Virus record (IMG/VR): IMGVR_UViG_3300007512_000181 | Coordinates: 1 to 25,728 of that record | DNA from: a virus | DNA length: 25,728 nt | Direction: 5' to 3' (one strand) | Shown here: positions 17,167 through 25,728 of the stretch, one piece after another | How the letters are laid out: each line of letters opens with the position of its first letter | Position numbering within the stretch: position 1 is the first letter of the stretch | Made by a program: the position numbers and the translations under genes | The notes under the pieces: model-generated | Seen by the model: only the letters and a program-made list of their open reading frames with translations | Databases searched by the model: none | Told to the model about the DNA's origin: nothing

Positions 17167-20100
17167 ATGGACGAAAAATATATAAATATAATATACGATA
17201 TACTTTCTAATGATAAAAACTTTGTTAAAAATTCACCTGTAAGTGAGTTTGTAAACAAAATAAAAGATGAAGAGTACGCTAGAAATGTATATGATATAAT
17301 ATCTAATTGGGATCCTAATTTCTCGGAAAATACTAATTATGATCAATTTTTAATTAAAGTTGGCGCTTCTGAAACTGTTTCTACTTCTTCTCCTGGGAAA
17401 AACATGTTCATGAAAATGCGTGAAGATATGAATAAAAAATTCATACAAGAGCAAGAAGATAGAAGAGAAAATATACTAAAATTATCTGAATCAGAAACAA
17501 TAACAGATCAAAATGTTCTAATAACAGAAATGTCTAAACTCAGTCCTGAAGAGTTAAAAAAGAAAGAAGAAGAGGTTACATTAGAAAAATATTATGATTA
17601 CGAACGTGAAGTTGGTAGACTACAGGATAGAGATGATAAAGAGTCACCTTATTATGATTATTATCAAAAGATAAAAGAAGTACAAGGTTCTCCTGAAGAT
17701 TCTAAAATTACTGAAAACGAAGAACGTAAAAAGCTCAAAGAATCTATTATATTAGAACGAGGTTTTTCTAAAGAATTAGCTGACAAGTTATATAAAACTT
17801 TTTCCACTGAAGATTTATATGTAGAGAGTAGTAAATACGAAAGTAAAAGTGAAAAGATTTATAGAGATGCTTATGAAGATTTAGGTATAACTCCAAATCA
17901 ACTAGAGTGGGTATTAAAGCAAGAGGACGACGCGTGGATGCAGAAGGCTAATATATCAGAAGAAGGAAAGAAAATATTAAATACGTTTCTTGAAAAAGGG
18001 ATATCAGGAATTCCTAAAGGAGACCTAACCGACGCTCGTTTTTTTAAAGTTATGGAGAAAAAAATTAAAGAAACAAAAGAAAAATTAGGGAAAAATGTAG
18101 TTTCTAATAGGGCTAAATATGAAAGAGAATATGGATTATATGAAAAGAAAAAAACTTCTACGTTTAAAAACATATCAGATAATGAAATAGTAAAAGCTCA
18201 CGACGAAGATGAGTTGTATTATTTACACTGGTTTGACGATGAAGAGGAATTAATAACAAAAGGTTTAGAGGGTGGCTTATTAGAGTTAGCTAGTTACTAT
18301 AAGGAAGACGTAAAAAACAAAAAGAAAGAAAGAAAATCTAAAGAAGATAGTAAGCTTAAAACTGTTTGGGTAAATGATAATAGAGGTAAAGTAGAAGAAT
18401 ACGTCGATAATCTTGTTAGCGGACTAGAGAATAGAAATAGTTATGAAAGTGTTTTTTATCCCGGCGCAGACATTTCCCCGTGGAAAACTAAAGAAGATTT
18501 AGTTAACGATATATTAGAATTTGAATATTTAAAAAATGAATCTAATGTAATAAAAGATTACATAGGTGCGAGAAAATCTAAAAACCTAAATGAATATCAA
18601 AAGAAAATATTAAGTTTAGTTGATGGAGAAAGTAAAGTTAGTTGGTTAACTATGATGTATGATGGTGTTGGGGTGGATGTTGATTTTGTTTTTGATGAAA
18701 ATTCAACCATTGAGTTAGACAAAGATTTTAAAACATTGTCTTACAACATGGGTGATCCGGGTATAAAGGAAAATATTAAAACTAAATATCCTGAATTAAC
18801 ACCCGAAGAAATACAAGAAATAGCTAGAGACACTTATTTGATAGAGCAACAAAACAAGTTAAGTGAAATAAACAACGAATCGCTAGATAAGTATATCTCT
18901 GATTTTTATGGGATGGAAAAAGATATAGTTAGGGAAGCTAAAAGTGGTTATTTAACTAAAACTTTATTAAATAAACTAATAGATGATGATGTTTTCTTTG
19001 AAAGCACTTCTAGCACAACACCGGAAAATATAAGAGAAGATCTTGAGAGAAAATTATCACCTTGGGGTTATAGAGTTTATTTGAGTAGATTAGTAGATGC
19101 AGCTGAAACCTCCTTCCTTAGCACAAAAAGCCAACAATCTGGAGTCACTATAAAAGTAATTGCGCCTGATGGCATGGGTGAGTTTGAAGCTCCAGTACTA
19201 CAACAAGGTTTTGGTGGTGCTTTGTATATTAATAATGAAGATTATATTAGTAATGAGAAAAACGGTGTAAACTTTAAAGACTTTATAGCTAAAACTAGTG
19301 GTGGTAGGAAATTTAATTTAGCAAATATAGCTGATATAAAACCAAGTGATAGTTTATTTGCCACTCAACTCAAAACTAATGATCAAACATTAAGAACATC
19401 TATATATAGTCAAAATGCTTTAAAAAATAGGATAGAGGATGCTCAAAATAACTTAGATAGAGTTTCTAATCAAATGCTTCAAAATGTTTCTAATGAAGCT
19501 ATGAATATCGACTACTCTCCAATACTTGACATGTATAATATAAATACCACTGAATTTGAATCTACAAAGCAAAGTATAAACAATCAAATAGAAAAAATAA
19601 TACAATCAGGAGGTGGAAATGAAATATCTTCTATTCAAGATATTATAAATTCGTCTTTACAAGGTTTTATAGAAGGCAAACTTAAAACTAAAAGATATTC
19701 TGAAGATCAGTTAGCGAGTATCAAACAAAACAGTAATCAAGTTTTTGCTAACGTTTTTAATCAATTAGATAATTCCCTAAAAAATTCGTCTGAAACAATA
19801 AACGCTATGTCTAATGAAATTAGATATATGCAGGCTTTAGATACTAAGGCTAGTGAAGATTATTCATTAGCTTTAGCTGCTAAATATAGAAAAGATGCTA
19901 AAATGGGTACTAAACTTGGATCACTGTGGAACTCGTTTGTTAATGGTGCTGAAGCTACTTTTACAGGTATGGTATCTACAGGCTTAGATATAGCTACTTT
20001 AGCTTCTACTCCTTTTGTAGCTATTGAAGCTGCTGGGAAAAAGAAAAAAGTTTATGACGAAGAAACTGGTGAGTGGACTACTCAGGATGTAACATTCGCT

Positions 20101-23100
20101 GAAGAATGGGATGGCTTAAGTAAATCTGCCAAAGCACAAACACTACCTTTTTTAAGATCTTTCTCTGATGAGTTTGGAGTAGGAACTACAGATGAGTATT
20201 CAGCACAATGGGCTGAAGATAGTTTTTGGGGATTAGCTCTTCAAGGATTAGCGGGATCTGCGTTACCAATGGTTATGAGTATGTATACTGGTGGTGTAGC
20301 TGGTGTTCCTATGTTTTTTGGACAAGCTGTTGAATTTCAAGATCAAGAAATAATAAAAGCTCAAGAAAGAGGTTTACTACCTAAAGACATGAGTGAGTTG
20401 GAAAAATGGGCTACAAAAGCACCTATGGCAGTTATGATGGCTATATTAGAAAACTATGGTGCTAGATCATTCTTAACTAAAGGACATGTAGATAAAACGA
20501 ATCCGTTTCTAGTTGATTTATGTAGAAAAACGTTGAAAAAGTTACCTAAAAACTCAAGTTATGGCACTTTTTTAAAAGCTATAGATAAATCTTTAAGTAA
20601 CTCTTTCGCCAGAGGTAGTTTAAGATTAGCTGAAGGTTTTTTAAGTGAGTTTGAAACAGGGTTTGCCCAACACATGTCAGATGAAGCTATTAAGGAAATA
20701 TATGATATATTTAAAAGTGGAGATCAATCTGATATATTTACTACTAGTTTGCAAGAAGGTGTATTACCATTTATGAAGCAAGCTTTTATATCAGGTTTAG
20801 CTGAAGGTGTTGGGGGTGCGAAAATAGGTTTAATAGGTGGAATTCAGACAGGTATACAATACAACAAGTATGGTGAGTCTTTAAGTGATAGTCAATATGA
20901 ACTCATGGAAGCTATTGTTCAAGGTGCTCCAAGTAGGCAAGATTATATCAATATTTTGAATAATAGATTAAAAACTGATAAGAAGTATACTAAACAACAA
21001 TATAAGCAGGATTTAAGAAGATATGATATTGCTGAAAACACTATAAGTCAAATACCAAATTCAGTTACAGATTATGCTGATAGAAGGAAGATGTTTGATT
21101 TGATCAATGAAAAAAGAGCTGTAAATCAGCAAATAAAAGATAAAGATTCTTTATTTAATTCTGGAAAGAAAAATAGAATTAAAGAGATAGACGCGGAAAT
21201 GGAATCCATAAGAGAGTTTGGTAGTAAAACTGAATCTAAAATGTTTAACGCTGAAAGTAATCCAAATATATCAGCATACAACGCTAATAACAAAAGTAGA
21301 AAAAGAGTTGAACTAAATAGAATAATAAACAAAATACAGTCACACGAGAGTGGATTAGAGAAGTTAAGTCAAAGTGAAATAAATGATTTAATAAGTGAAG
21401 TAGAAGCTTTGCAAAAGACATTTAAGAAGGCAGATAATAAAATAACTAGAAAAGCTGCTGGAGAACTTCAAACAATCGTAAACAACTTAAAATCAGGCAT
21501 TACATCTAACACAATATCAATGAACCAAAAAATGGATCAAGCTACTCAAGAAAAGCTTTCCAACGAAAACATTGGTATGTATGGTAATAATAATAGAGAA
21601 ACTTACATTATCGATGATGAAGTTATACCTAGGAGAGAATTTGAAGAAAAACTAAAAAATCCTGAGTTTGTAGAAAAAGTAATGTCAGGAGAAATTTCTT
21701 ATTCTGTAGTAAACGCCTCTAGTAACACTGTCAATAATTTAAAAAAGCAATTTCCACAGTCTACATCTAAAGAAAAACCAGGGTATAAAATATATAAAGA
21801 TGGCACAGTACACTTAAATAAAGCGTCATTATCTGTTGCTAAAAACATAACTTTAGCTAAAAAAATAGCTAAAAAGATGGGTATTAATTTTGAAGTGTTA
21901 AATACAAAAGAATACGCGTTGGTTTTAATGAGTAAGGGTTATGATATTTCCAACACAGATGGTGGGTTGGATTTAGAAAAAGTCAATGCTTCTGAAGGGT
22001 TTTTTGCAGATGAAGATGGTGAGTTTGGTACTATATATATAAATGAAGCTACAATGCGTAGAAACACGTCGGTAGGTTCACACGAGTTATTACATGGTAT
22101 ATTCAAGAAAGCTTTAACTGATGGTGCTATAGTAACAGAGAATGGAATGAATGCCATCAATGAATTTAAAGATATTCTAAAAGAAGAAGGTAATTGGGAT
22201 ATTATTCAAGAAAGAATAGATCAAAACTATAGATTTGAAAACTTCGGAGGAGAAGGGTTGACTAAAGAGGAGTTTAATGAATGGAAAAAACAAAGTTTTC
22301 CAGGTGGAACAATAAATGGAAATCATATAGTAGAAGATAGCGTAAAACTAAACAGTAAAGGAAACGTTATTAGGGTAGAAAAGAATGAGAATACTTATGC
22401 TGATGAGTATTTAAATGCGTTTTCCGATGCTGTTGTTCAAAAAGAAATTAAATACAAGAAATCTATATTCGACAAGATATTAGACTGGTTTAAAAAGATT
22501 GGTGGTAATAAAGTATTTGAACAAGTTGATATAGAAAATGGTCGACAACTTTACGATTACGTTTTAGGTTATAGTGAACAATTCAAAGATATAGATGGTG
22601 ACATATTATTAGAAGAAGGTGATATAACTCCAGAGGTTAAAGTTAGTGAAGTAACTGAACCTGTTAAGAAAGTTGAGAAATTAAAAGAAAAAGCTAAAGA
22701 AGAAGTTGAAGAGGTTGAAGAAGAAAAAGTAAGTGAAGGTGGGGAGTCGTTAATAGAAATGATGAGTGTTGATGAGGGTGTTCAAGAGCGAGGTGGAGAA
22801 GATGTATCTCAAGAAGTTGAAGAAGAAGTGATAGAAAGTGAATTTCCTCTTCCACCTGAAAAAATAACATGGCCTAAAATTAAAGCTGGTATTCCTGATG
22901 GAAAAGGTGGAACTTTACAAACAACTGGAAAAACTGGGAATTATAAATTGATTAGAACTGATCAGGATGGCAAACCGGAGATCCTAGGGACGTTTAATAC
23001 ATTAGATGGGTCTATTGCAAGGGCTAATGAATATATCGGTTTAAAACCAATTAAAAAGACAACTGAAGAAAAAGTTGTTAAAGTTAAAGGTCAAAATGAT

Positions 23101-25443
23101 ATTGAAAAAAGTTTAAAAGGAGATATTAAGTTTGCTAATAAAGTTGTAAAAGAACTAGATAGACTCGAAAGTATAAAAGCCAGTGACGGTAATATGCTGT
23201 GGTATAATATTTTCGCTGGTGAAAAAGTTACTTTAGAGGGAATAGGGACGTTTAGTAAAGCTGATTTGACTGTTGATGCTATAAAAAGGATTAAAGAATA
23301 TGCGGTTGAAAAAGGGTGGATGAAAACTTTAAAACCGGGTGATAATATTAGAAAATCAATAAGTAAACCTGTTGATCCATCTATTAAAATTAGTGATTTA
23401 AGGTTTTCTAGGTCTACATCTAAAGATAGAAGAGTAGAGTACAAAAAGCAAAACAGAAACAACAAGGTAATATCTAAGTATAATGAAGATATAGTATACG
23501 AAATAATTAAAGAGTACGAGAGTTTAGTTGGTATACCAAAGCTTGACCAAATTATAGAAGGCAACATCCAGAAATTAAAAGGAGAGTTATATAACAACAA
23601 CATCGGAAGAATAACTATTGAAGCTAAAAAAGCTTATGATAAAGGTTTTGCTGTAGATCCTACTACTAGGATAACTATAGAAGAATTCATGTCTGGATTT
23701 TCTGTAGAATTTAATGAACTCATAAGAACCTATTTAAACAAAGTTTTAGATGGGCAACATCGTAATGTTCCTTTCGGCGCATATATTGCTGACAATTTAC
23801 CTAGAAGATACGGGCAGATATTAGATGCTCTCAAAAAGCAATTTGAAGGTGCTCAACTTACTGGAACTACAGAAGTAGCCGCTGAAAAAAGAGATTTAGC
23901 TGCAATAGAAGAAGATGTAGTAGTAGATAAAATAGAGAAGAGTTTAAGAAAAGAATTAGGTTTAGATGATGAGTTTAGAAATAGAGTTTTAGATAAAGTT
24001 AAAGCTATATTTAAAGGTAAGTTACCACACCCAAGTTCACCTGAGTTTAAGGCTAAATTAGAGAAAGAATTCGAGACAGCGCTGTTTGATGTTATTAGAG
24101 AAGATCTATTTGGCGCTAAGTTTAATGAAGAGAAGAATAGGTATATGTATGACTGGGGATTGATTCAAGAGAGACTTGATCAATACGCTGAGATTATATA
24201 TGATAAACTACCTATACAGACTTTAGTATCTCTAAATAGAACCACATGGAAGAAAGGTGAATTAATAATGAAGCCAGTTATTGATTCTAAGACTGGTGAG
24301 CAAAAAAGAATGCTACCTGAAGAATCTGATAGATCGAGAGAATTATTTGGTTATGAAGTTAAAGACAGAGAAGCTGGTAATTTAGTTTGGACTAAGCAAA
24401 ATTCTTCTGAAATAAAAGATGATTTTATAAACTTCTTCTTGAACCCAATAGTTAGTAGAAAAGCAATGAGGATGGAAGGATTGTTTAAAGTTCTCGCTAA
24501 AGAGATAGCTTTCGATGCTACTATGGAAACTGTTAATAATCCTGAAGTATATGAAAGAATGCAAGATCTTTACGAACTTCAAGGAATTAACCTACTTGGT
24601 AATGAACTAGAAGTTATAGCTAAAGAGATAAATCGTTCTCCTGGGTTGAGGTTTAGTAAAGCAAAAGAAGAATCTTTAAATATATCAATTGAAGCAATTA
24701 ATGAAGCTGCTAAGAAAACTTATAAGGGAGTTAGATTTAGTATAAGTGAGTTGATAAGAGATTTAGGTGAGATTACTAGTGATTTAATAAACGGTAAAAC
24801 GACTTTTGAAAAACTATTGAAAAGTAAAGATAAAACAAAGATTTTGTTTTTGAATATATATAGTGATTTTGATCCTACTGCTTTTATTAAACAAACTTCT
24901 GTAATGTTCAAAACGTTAGCGAAAAAAGCTGCATTAATTAGCGATAATCCATTTGTAAAAAAATACAGTGAAACTGCTAATAGCAATACAGTCGATCCAA
25001 AAACTAGAAGTAATTTCTTAACGTCATTAATTAATAATTTGCCAGTTTCAATTAAGACTGCAATTTCAAAAAACTTTTCAAGTAAAGGATTAAGAAACTT
25101 TATAGGTGCCGCTGAATCCTCTACGAAACAATGGAGATCTCTAGATGCTAGAATTAAACAAGAAGTTTCTACAGAATCTAAATTAAGTGAAAAAGCTATT
25201 AAAGCTAAGAAAAAGAAAGATTCCTTAAAGAGAACAAAAGAAAACACAGAGAGATCTTTACGAAGACTTCTAAATGGAGCAAAGCAATATGGTCACGCGT
25301 TTATTCAACACGAGGATAGAATATATGCTCTTCCCTCCGATAATGGTGAGTATAAACATTCTGACGGAACTGTAAATGAAATTAGTTTCTACGAAAATAG
25401 TTCTACCGAAAAGAAGATATATACGGATTTAAGAAAACACTAA
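17167..25443 (+). CDS. Giant polyvalent internal virion protein with zincin metallopeptidase motif
   Basis: This 2758-residue protein is probably packaged in the head and injected with the DNA. Residues 1-67 hold two tandem copies of a short motif (IYDILSNDKNF... and VYDIISNWDPNF...). Residues 70-600 are charged and helical. Residues 636-700 are beta-like. About 936-958, 1019-1052 and 1199-1225 are hydrophobic and Gly/Ala-rich, possibly membrane-active. Residues about 1545-1810 form a zincin-like domain with HELLH at 1639-1643 and a candidate third ligand E1747 in DEYLNAF. An acidic low-complexity linker covers about 1815-1895. A small beta domain (about 1895-1960) and a helical region follow. 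RFS motifs lie at 2079-2081, 2495-2497 and 2523-2525. Zincin domains inside giant phage proteins fit the known polyvalent-protein theme. The frame reaches TAA at 25441 and then remains open to the window edge, so the true protein may be longer. The HELLH function is inferred. Confidence 0.78.
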   Translation: MDEKYINIIYDILSNDKNFVKNSPVSEFVNKIKDEEYARNVYDIISNWDPNFSENTNYDQFLIKVGASETVSTSSPGKNMFMKMREDMNKKFIQEQEDRRENILKLSESETITDQNVLITEMSKLSPEELKKKEEEVTLEKYYDYEREVGRLQDRDDKESPYYDYYQKIKEVQGSPEDSKITENEERKKLKESIILERGFSKELADKLYKTFSTEDLYVESSKYESKSEKIYRDAYEDLGITPNQLEWVLKQEDDAWMQKANISEEGKKILNTFLEKGISGIPKGDLTDARFFKVMEKKIKETKEKLGKNVVSNRAKYEREYGLYEKKKTSTFKNISDNEIVKAHDEDELYYLHWFDDEEELITKGLEGGLLELASYYKEDVKNKKKERKSKEDSKLKTVWVNDNRGKVEEYVDNLVSGLENRNSYESVFYPGADISPWKTKEDLVNDILEFEYLKNESNVIKDYIGARKSKNLNEYQKKILSLVDGESKVSWLTMMYDGVGVDVDFVFDENSTIELDKDFKTLSYNMGDPGIKENIKTKYPELTPEEIQEIARDTYLIEQQNKLSEINNESLDKYISDFYGMEKDIVREAKSGYLTKTLLNKLIDDDVFFESTSSTTPENIREDLERKLSPWGYRVYLSRLVDAAETSFLSTKSQQSGVTIKVIAPDGMGEFEAPVLQQGFGGALYINNEDYISNEKNGVNFKDFIAKTSGGRKFNLANIADIKPSDSLFATQLKTNDQTLRTSIYSQNALKNRIEDAQNNLDRVSNQMLQNVSNEAMNIDYSPILDMYNINTTEFESTKQSINNQIEKIIQSGGGNEISSIQDIINSSLQGFIEGKLKTKRYSEDQLASIKQNSNQVFANVFNQLDNSLKNSSETINAMSNEIRYMQALDTKASEDYSLALAAKYRKDAKMGTKLGSLWNSFVNGAEATFTGMVSTGLDIATLASTPFVAIEAAGKKKKVYDEETGEWTTQDVTFAEEWDGLSKSAKAQTLPFLRSFSDEFGVGTTDEYSAQWAEDSFWGLALQGLAGSALPMVMSMYTGGVAGVPMFFGQAVEFQDQEIIKAQERGLLPKDMSELEKWATKAPMAVMMAILENYGARSFLTKGHVDKTNPFLVDLCRKTLKKLPKNSSYGTFLKAIDKSLSNSFARGSLRLAEGFLSEFETGFAQHMSDEAIKEIYDIFKSGDQSDIFTTSLQEGVLPFMKQAFISGLAEGVGGAKIGLIGGIQTGIQYNKYGESLSDSQYELMEAIVQGAPSRQDYINILNNRLKTDKKYTKQQYKQDLRRYDIAENTISQIPNSVTDYADRRKMFDLINEKRAVNQQIKDKDSLFNSGKKNRIKEIDAEMESIREFGSKTESKMFNAESNPNISAYNANNKSRKRVELNRIINKIQSHESGLEKLSQSEINDLISEVEALQKTFKKADNKITRKAAGELQTIVNNLKSGITSNTISMNQKMDQATQEKLSNENIGMYGNNNRETYIIDDEVIPRREFEEKLKNPEFVEKVMSGEISYSVVNASSNTVNNLKKQFPQSTSKEKPGYKIYKDGTVHLNKASLSVAKNITLAKKIAKKMGINFEVLNTKEYALVLMSKGYDISNTDGGLDLEKVNASEGFFADEDGEFGTIYINEATMRRNTSVGSHELLHGIFKKALTDGAIVTENGMNAINEFKDILKEEGNWDIIQERIDQNYRFENFGGEGLTKEEFNEWKKQSFPGGTINGNHIVEDSVKLNSKGNVIRVEKNENTYADEYLNAFSDAVVQKEIKYKKSIFDKILDWFKKIGGNKVFEQVDIENGRQLYDYVLGYSEQFKDIDGDILLEEGDITPEVKVSEVTEPVKKVEKLKEKAKEEVEEVEEEKVSEGGESLIEMMSVDEGVQERGGEDVSQEVEEEVIESEFPLPPEKITWPKIKAGIPDGKGGTLQTTGKTGNYKLIRTDQDGKPEILGTFNTLDGSIARANEYIGLKPIKKTTEEKVVKVKGQNDIEKSLKGDIKFANKVVKELDRLESIKASDGNMLWYNIFAGEKVTLEGIGTFSKADLTVDAIKRIKEYAVEKGWMKTLKPGDNIRKSISKPVDPSIKISDLRFSRSTSKDRRVEYKKQNRNNKVISKYNEDIVYEIIKEYESLVGIPKLDQIIEGNIQKLKGELYNNNIGRITIEAKKAYDKGFAVDPTTRITIEEFMSGFSVEFNELIRTYLNKVLDGQHRNVPFGAYIADNLPRRYGQILDALKKQFEGAQLTGTTEVAAEKRDLAAIEEDVVVDKIEKSLRKELGLDDEFRNRVLDKVKAIFKGKLPHPSSPEFKAKLEKEFETALFDVIREDLFGAKFNEEKNRYMYDWGLIQERLDQYAEIIYDKLPIQTLVSLNRTTWKKGELIMKPVIDSKTGEQKRMLPEESDRSRELFGYEVKDREAGNLVWTKQNSSEIKDDFINFFLNPIVSRKAMRMEGLFKVLAKEIAFDATMETVNNPEVYERMQDLYELQGINLLGNELEVIAKEINRSPGLRFSKAKEESLNISIEAINEAAKKTYKGVRFSISELIRDLGEITSDLINGKTTFEKLLKSKDKTKILFLNIYSDFDPTAFIKQTSVMFKTLAKKAALISDNPFVKKYSETANSNTVDPKTRSNFLTSLINNLPVSIKTAISKNFSSKGLRNFIGAAESSTKQWRSLDARIKQEVSTESKLSEKAIKAKKKKDSLKRTKENTERSLRRLLNGAKQYGHAFIQHEDRIYALPSDNGEYKHSDGTVNEISFYENSSTEKKIYTDLRKH

Positions 25444-25728
25444 GAAAAAGCTGTTAGTAAAACTAGGTCAGTTTTAGAAAAAGATAATATAACAGATACT
25501 GACATAAAAGAAGTTTCTAAACTCTGGGATACGTTTCAAGAAGCATTTAATAAAGCTGAGGAGCACTTCAAAGAAAATAAACCGGCAGAACATATAAATA
25601 ACAAAAGATTTAGACAGAGAAGTAAAATAACTCTTCCATTTAAAACTAGTGGTGCTGCTTTAGCTAGAGATCATAATAGAGCGATAGTTAACACTAAGGT
25701 AAATGAAAGAATATTAGAATTAAAAACA
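25444..25728 (+). CDS. Open continuation of the giant gene after an in-frame TAA, 3'-partial, no start codon
   Basis: From 25444 to the window edge the frame of the giant gene stays open for 95 codons, with no stop and no ATG. It begins EKAVSKTRSVLEKDNITDTD and contains KFKTSG-like basic, helical text later (LPFKTSGAALARDHNRAIVN). The codon use (AGA, GCT, AAA, TTA) matches the upstream part. The other two forward frames offer no gene either: the only ATG here, near 25698, hits TAG after four codons. The stretch therefore looks like the tail of the giant protein, cut off by one nonsense codon (TAA is one base from CAA, GAA or AAA), by a sequence or assembly error, or reached by stop read-through. 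It could also be a separate gene with a non-ATG start. Everything beyond 25728 is unseen. Confidence 0.45.

Noticed and set aside
23740-23850. Sigma-factor region 2-like motif in the giant protein (FGAYIADNLPRRY near residues 2203-2215).
   Set aside because: Only the short F-x-x-Y-I...L-x-R-R pattern matches and no helix-turn-helix or further sigma region follows. It is too weak to annotate, though a profile search would be easy.
23091-25247. Reverse-strand open frames of about 170-175 codons within the giant gene.
   Set aside because: They lie opposite a well-supported long coding frame, are rich in Leu, Ser and Phe as expected from the complement of Lys/Glu/Arg-rich coding, and have no leader or neighbour gene. 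They are shadows.
25441-25443. Reassignment of TAA to a sense codon, to explain the open frame beyond it.
   Set aside because: TAA ends all 12 other genes here at sensible boundaries, and no TAG or TGA interrupts the long frames. A genetic-code change does not fit.
1-25728. CRISPR arrays, tRNA genes, insertion sequences, integrase or attachment sites.
   Set aside because: No regularly spaced repeats, cloverleaf-like segments, transposase motifs or flanking direct repeats were seen; the genes are packed with no room for them.

Overview
This window is one contiguous block of a tailed bacteriophage structural module. It is tightly packed, with every gene on the + strand, and probably comes from a podovirus-like phage infecting a member of the Bacteroidota (flavobacteria or relatives). 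The phage assignment rests on the order of recognisable parts: the C-terminal majority of a large terminase (ATPase Walker motifs plus an RNase H-like nuclease), then a portal, an acidic scaffold-like protein, a major capsid-like protein, head-tail or tail proteins, and a set of internal virion (ejection/cargo) proteins ending in a giant protein. The host inference rests on low G+C (roughly one third by hand counts), near-exclusive use of AGA for arginine, no Shine-Dalgarno sequences, A/T-rich leaders often ending in ATTATG, and TAA as the stop of every gene. The order and several protein signatures resemble crAss-like phages and related marine flavobacterial podophages. That placement is from memory of those families and was not tested by a search.

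Layout. Packaging and head: terminase (5' end outside the window) to 1699, portal 1700-4123, scaffold-like 4148-5314, major capsid-like 5334-6815. A control segment follows in which three short gaps each hold a strong stem-loop terminator (about 6826, 7177 and 8021), flanking a 96-aa gene and a 258-aa gene. Connector and tail: 8062-8844, 8848-9984, 9984-13562 (1192 aa) and 13568-15319. Internal virion proteins: 15331-16044, 16057-17166 and the giant gene 17167-25443, in order of increasing size. Apart from the terminator-bearing gaps, genes are 0-24 bases apart or overlap by one base, so they are probably co-transcribed late genes.

How the parts work together. The terminase pumps DNA through the portal into a capsid built by the scaffold and capsid proteins. 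The terminators around the capsid gene would let capsid transcripts greatly outnumber downstream tail and ejection transcripts. The connector and tail proteins close the portal and form the tail, and the last three genes probably encode proteins that are packaged inside the head and delivered with the DNA.

The most notable items are in the giant gene. It is a polyvalent-type protein of 2758 residues with an N-terminal tandem repeat, a hydrophobic middle, a zincin-type HELLH metallopeptidase motif with a plausible distal Glu ligand, an acidic linker and three RFS motifs in its C-terminal quarter. Its reading frame runs into an in-frame TAA at 25441 and then stays open for 95 more codons to the window edge with no ATG. 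The gene therefore appears to be interrupted by a single nonsense codon (or a sequence error), or to be read through.
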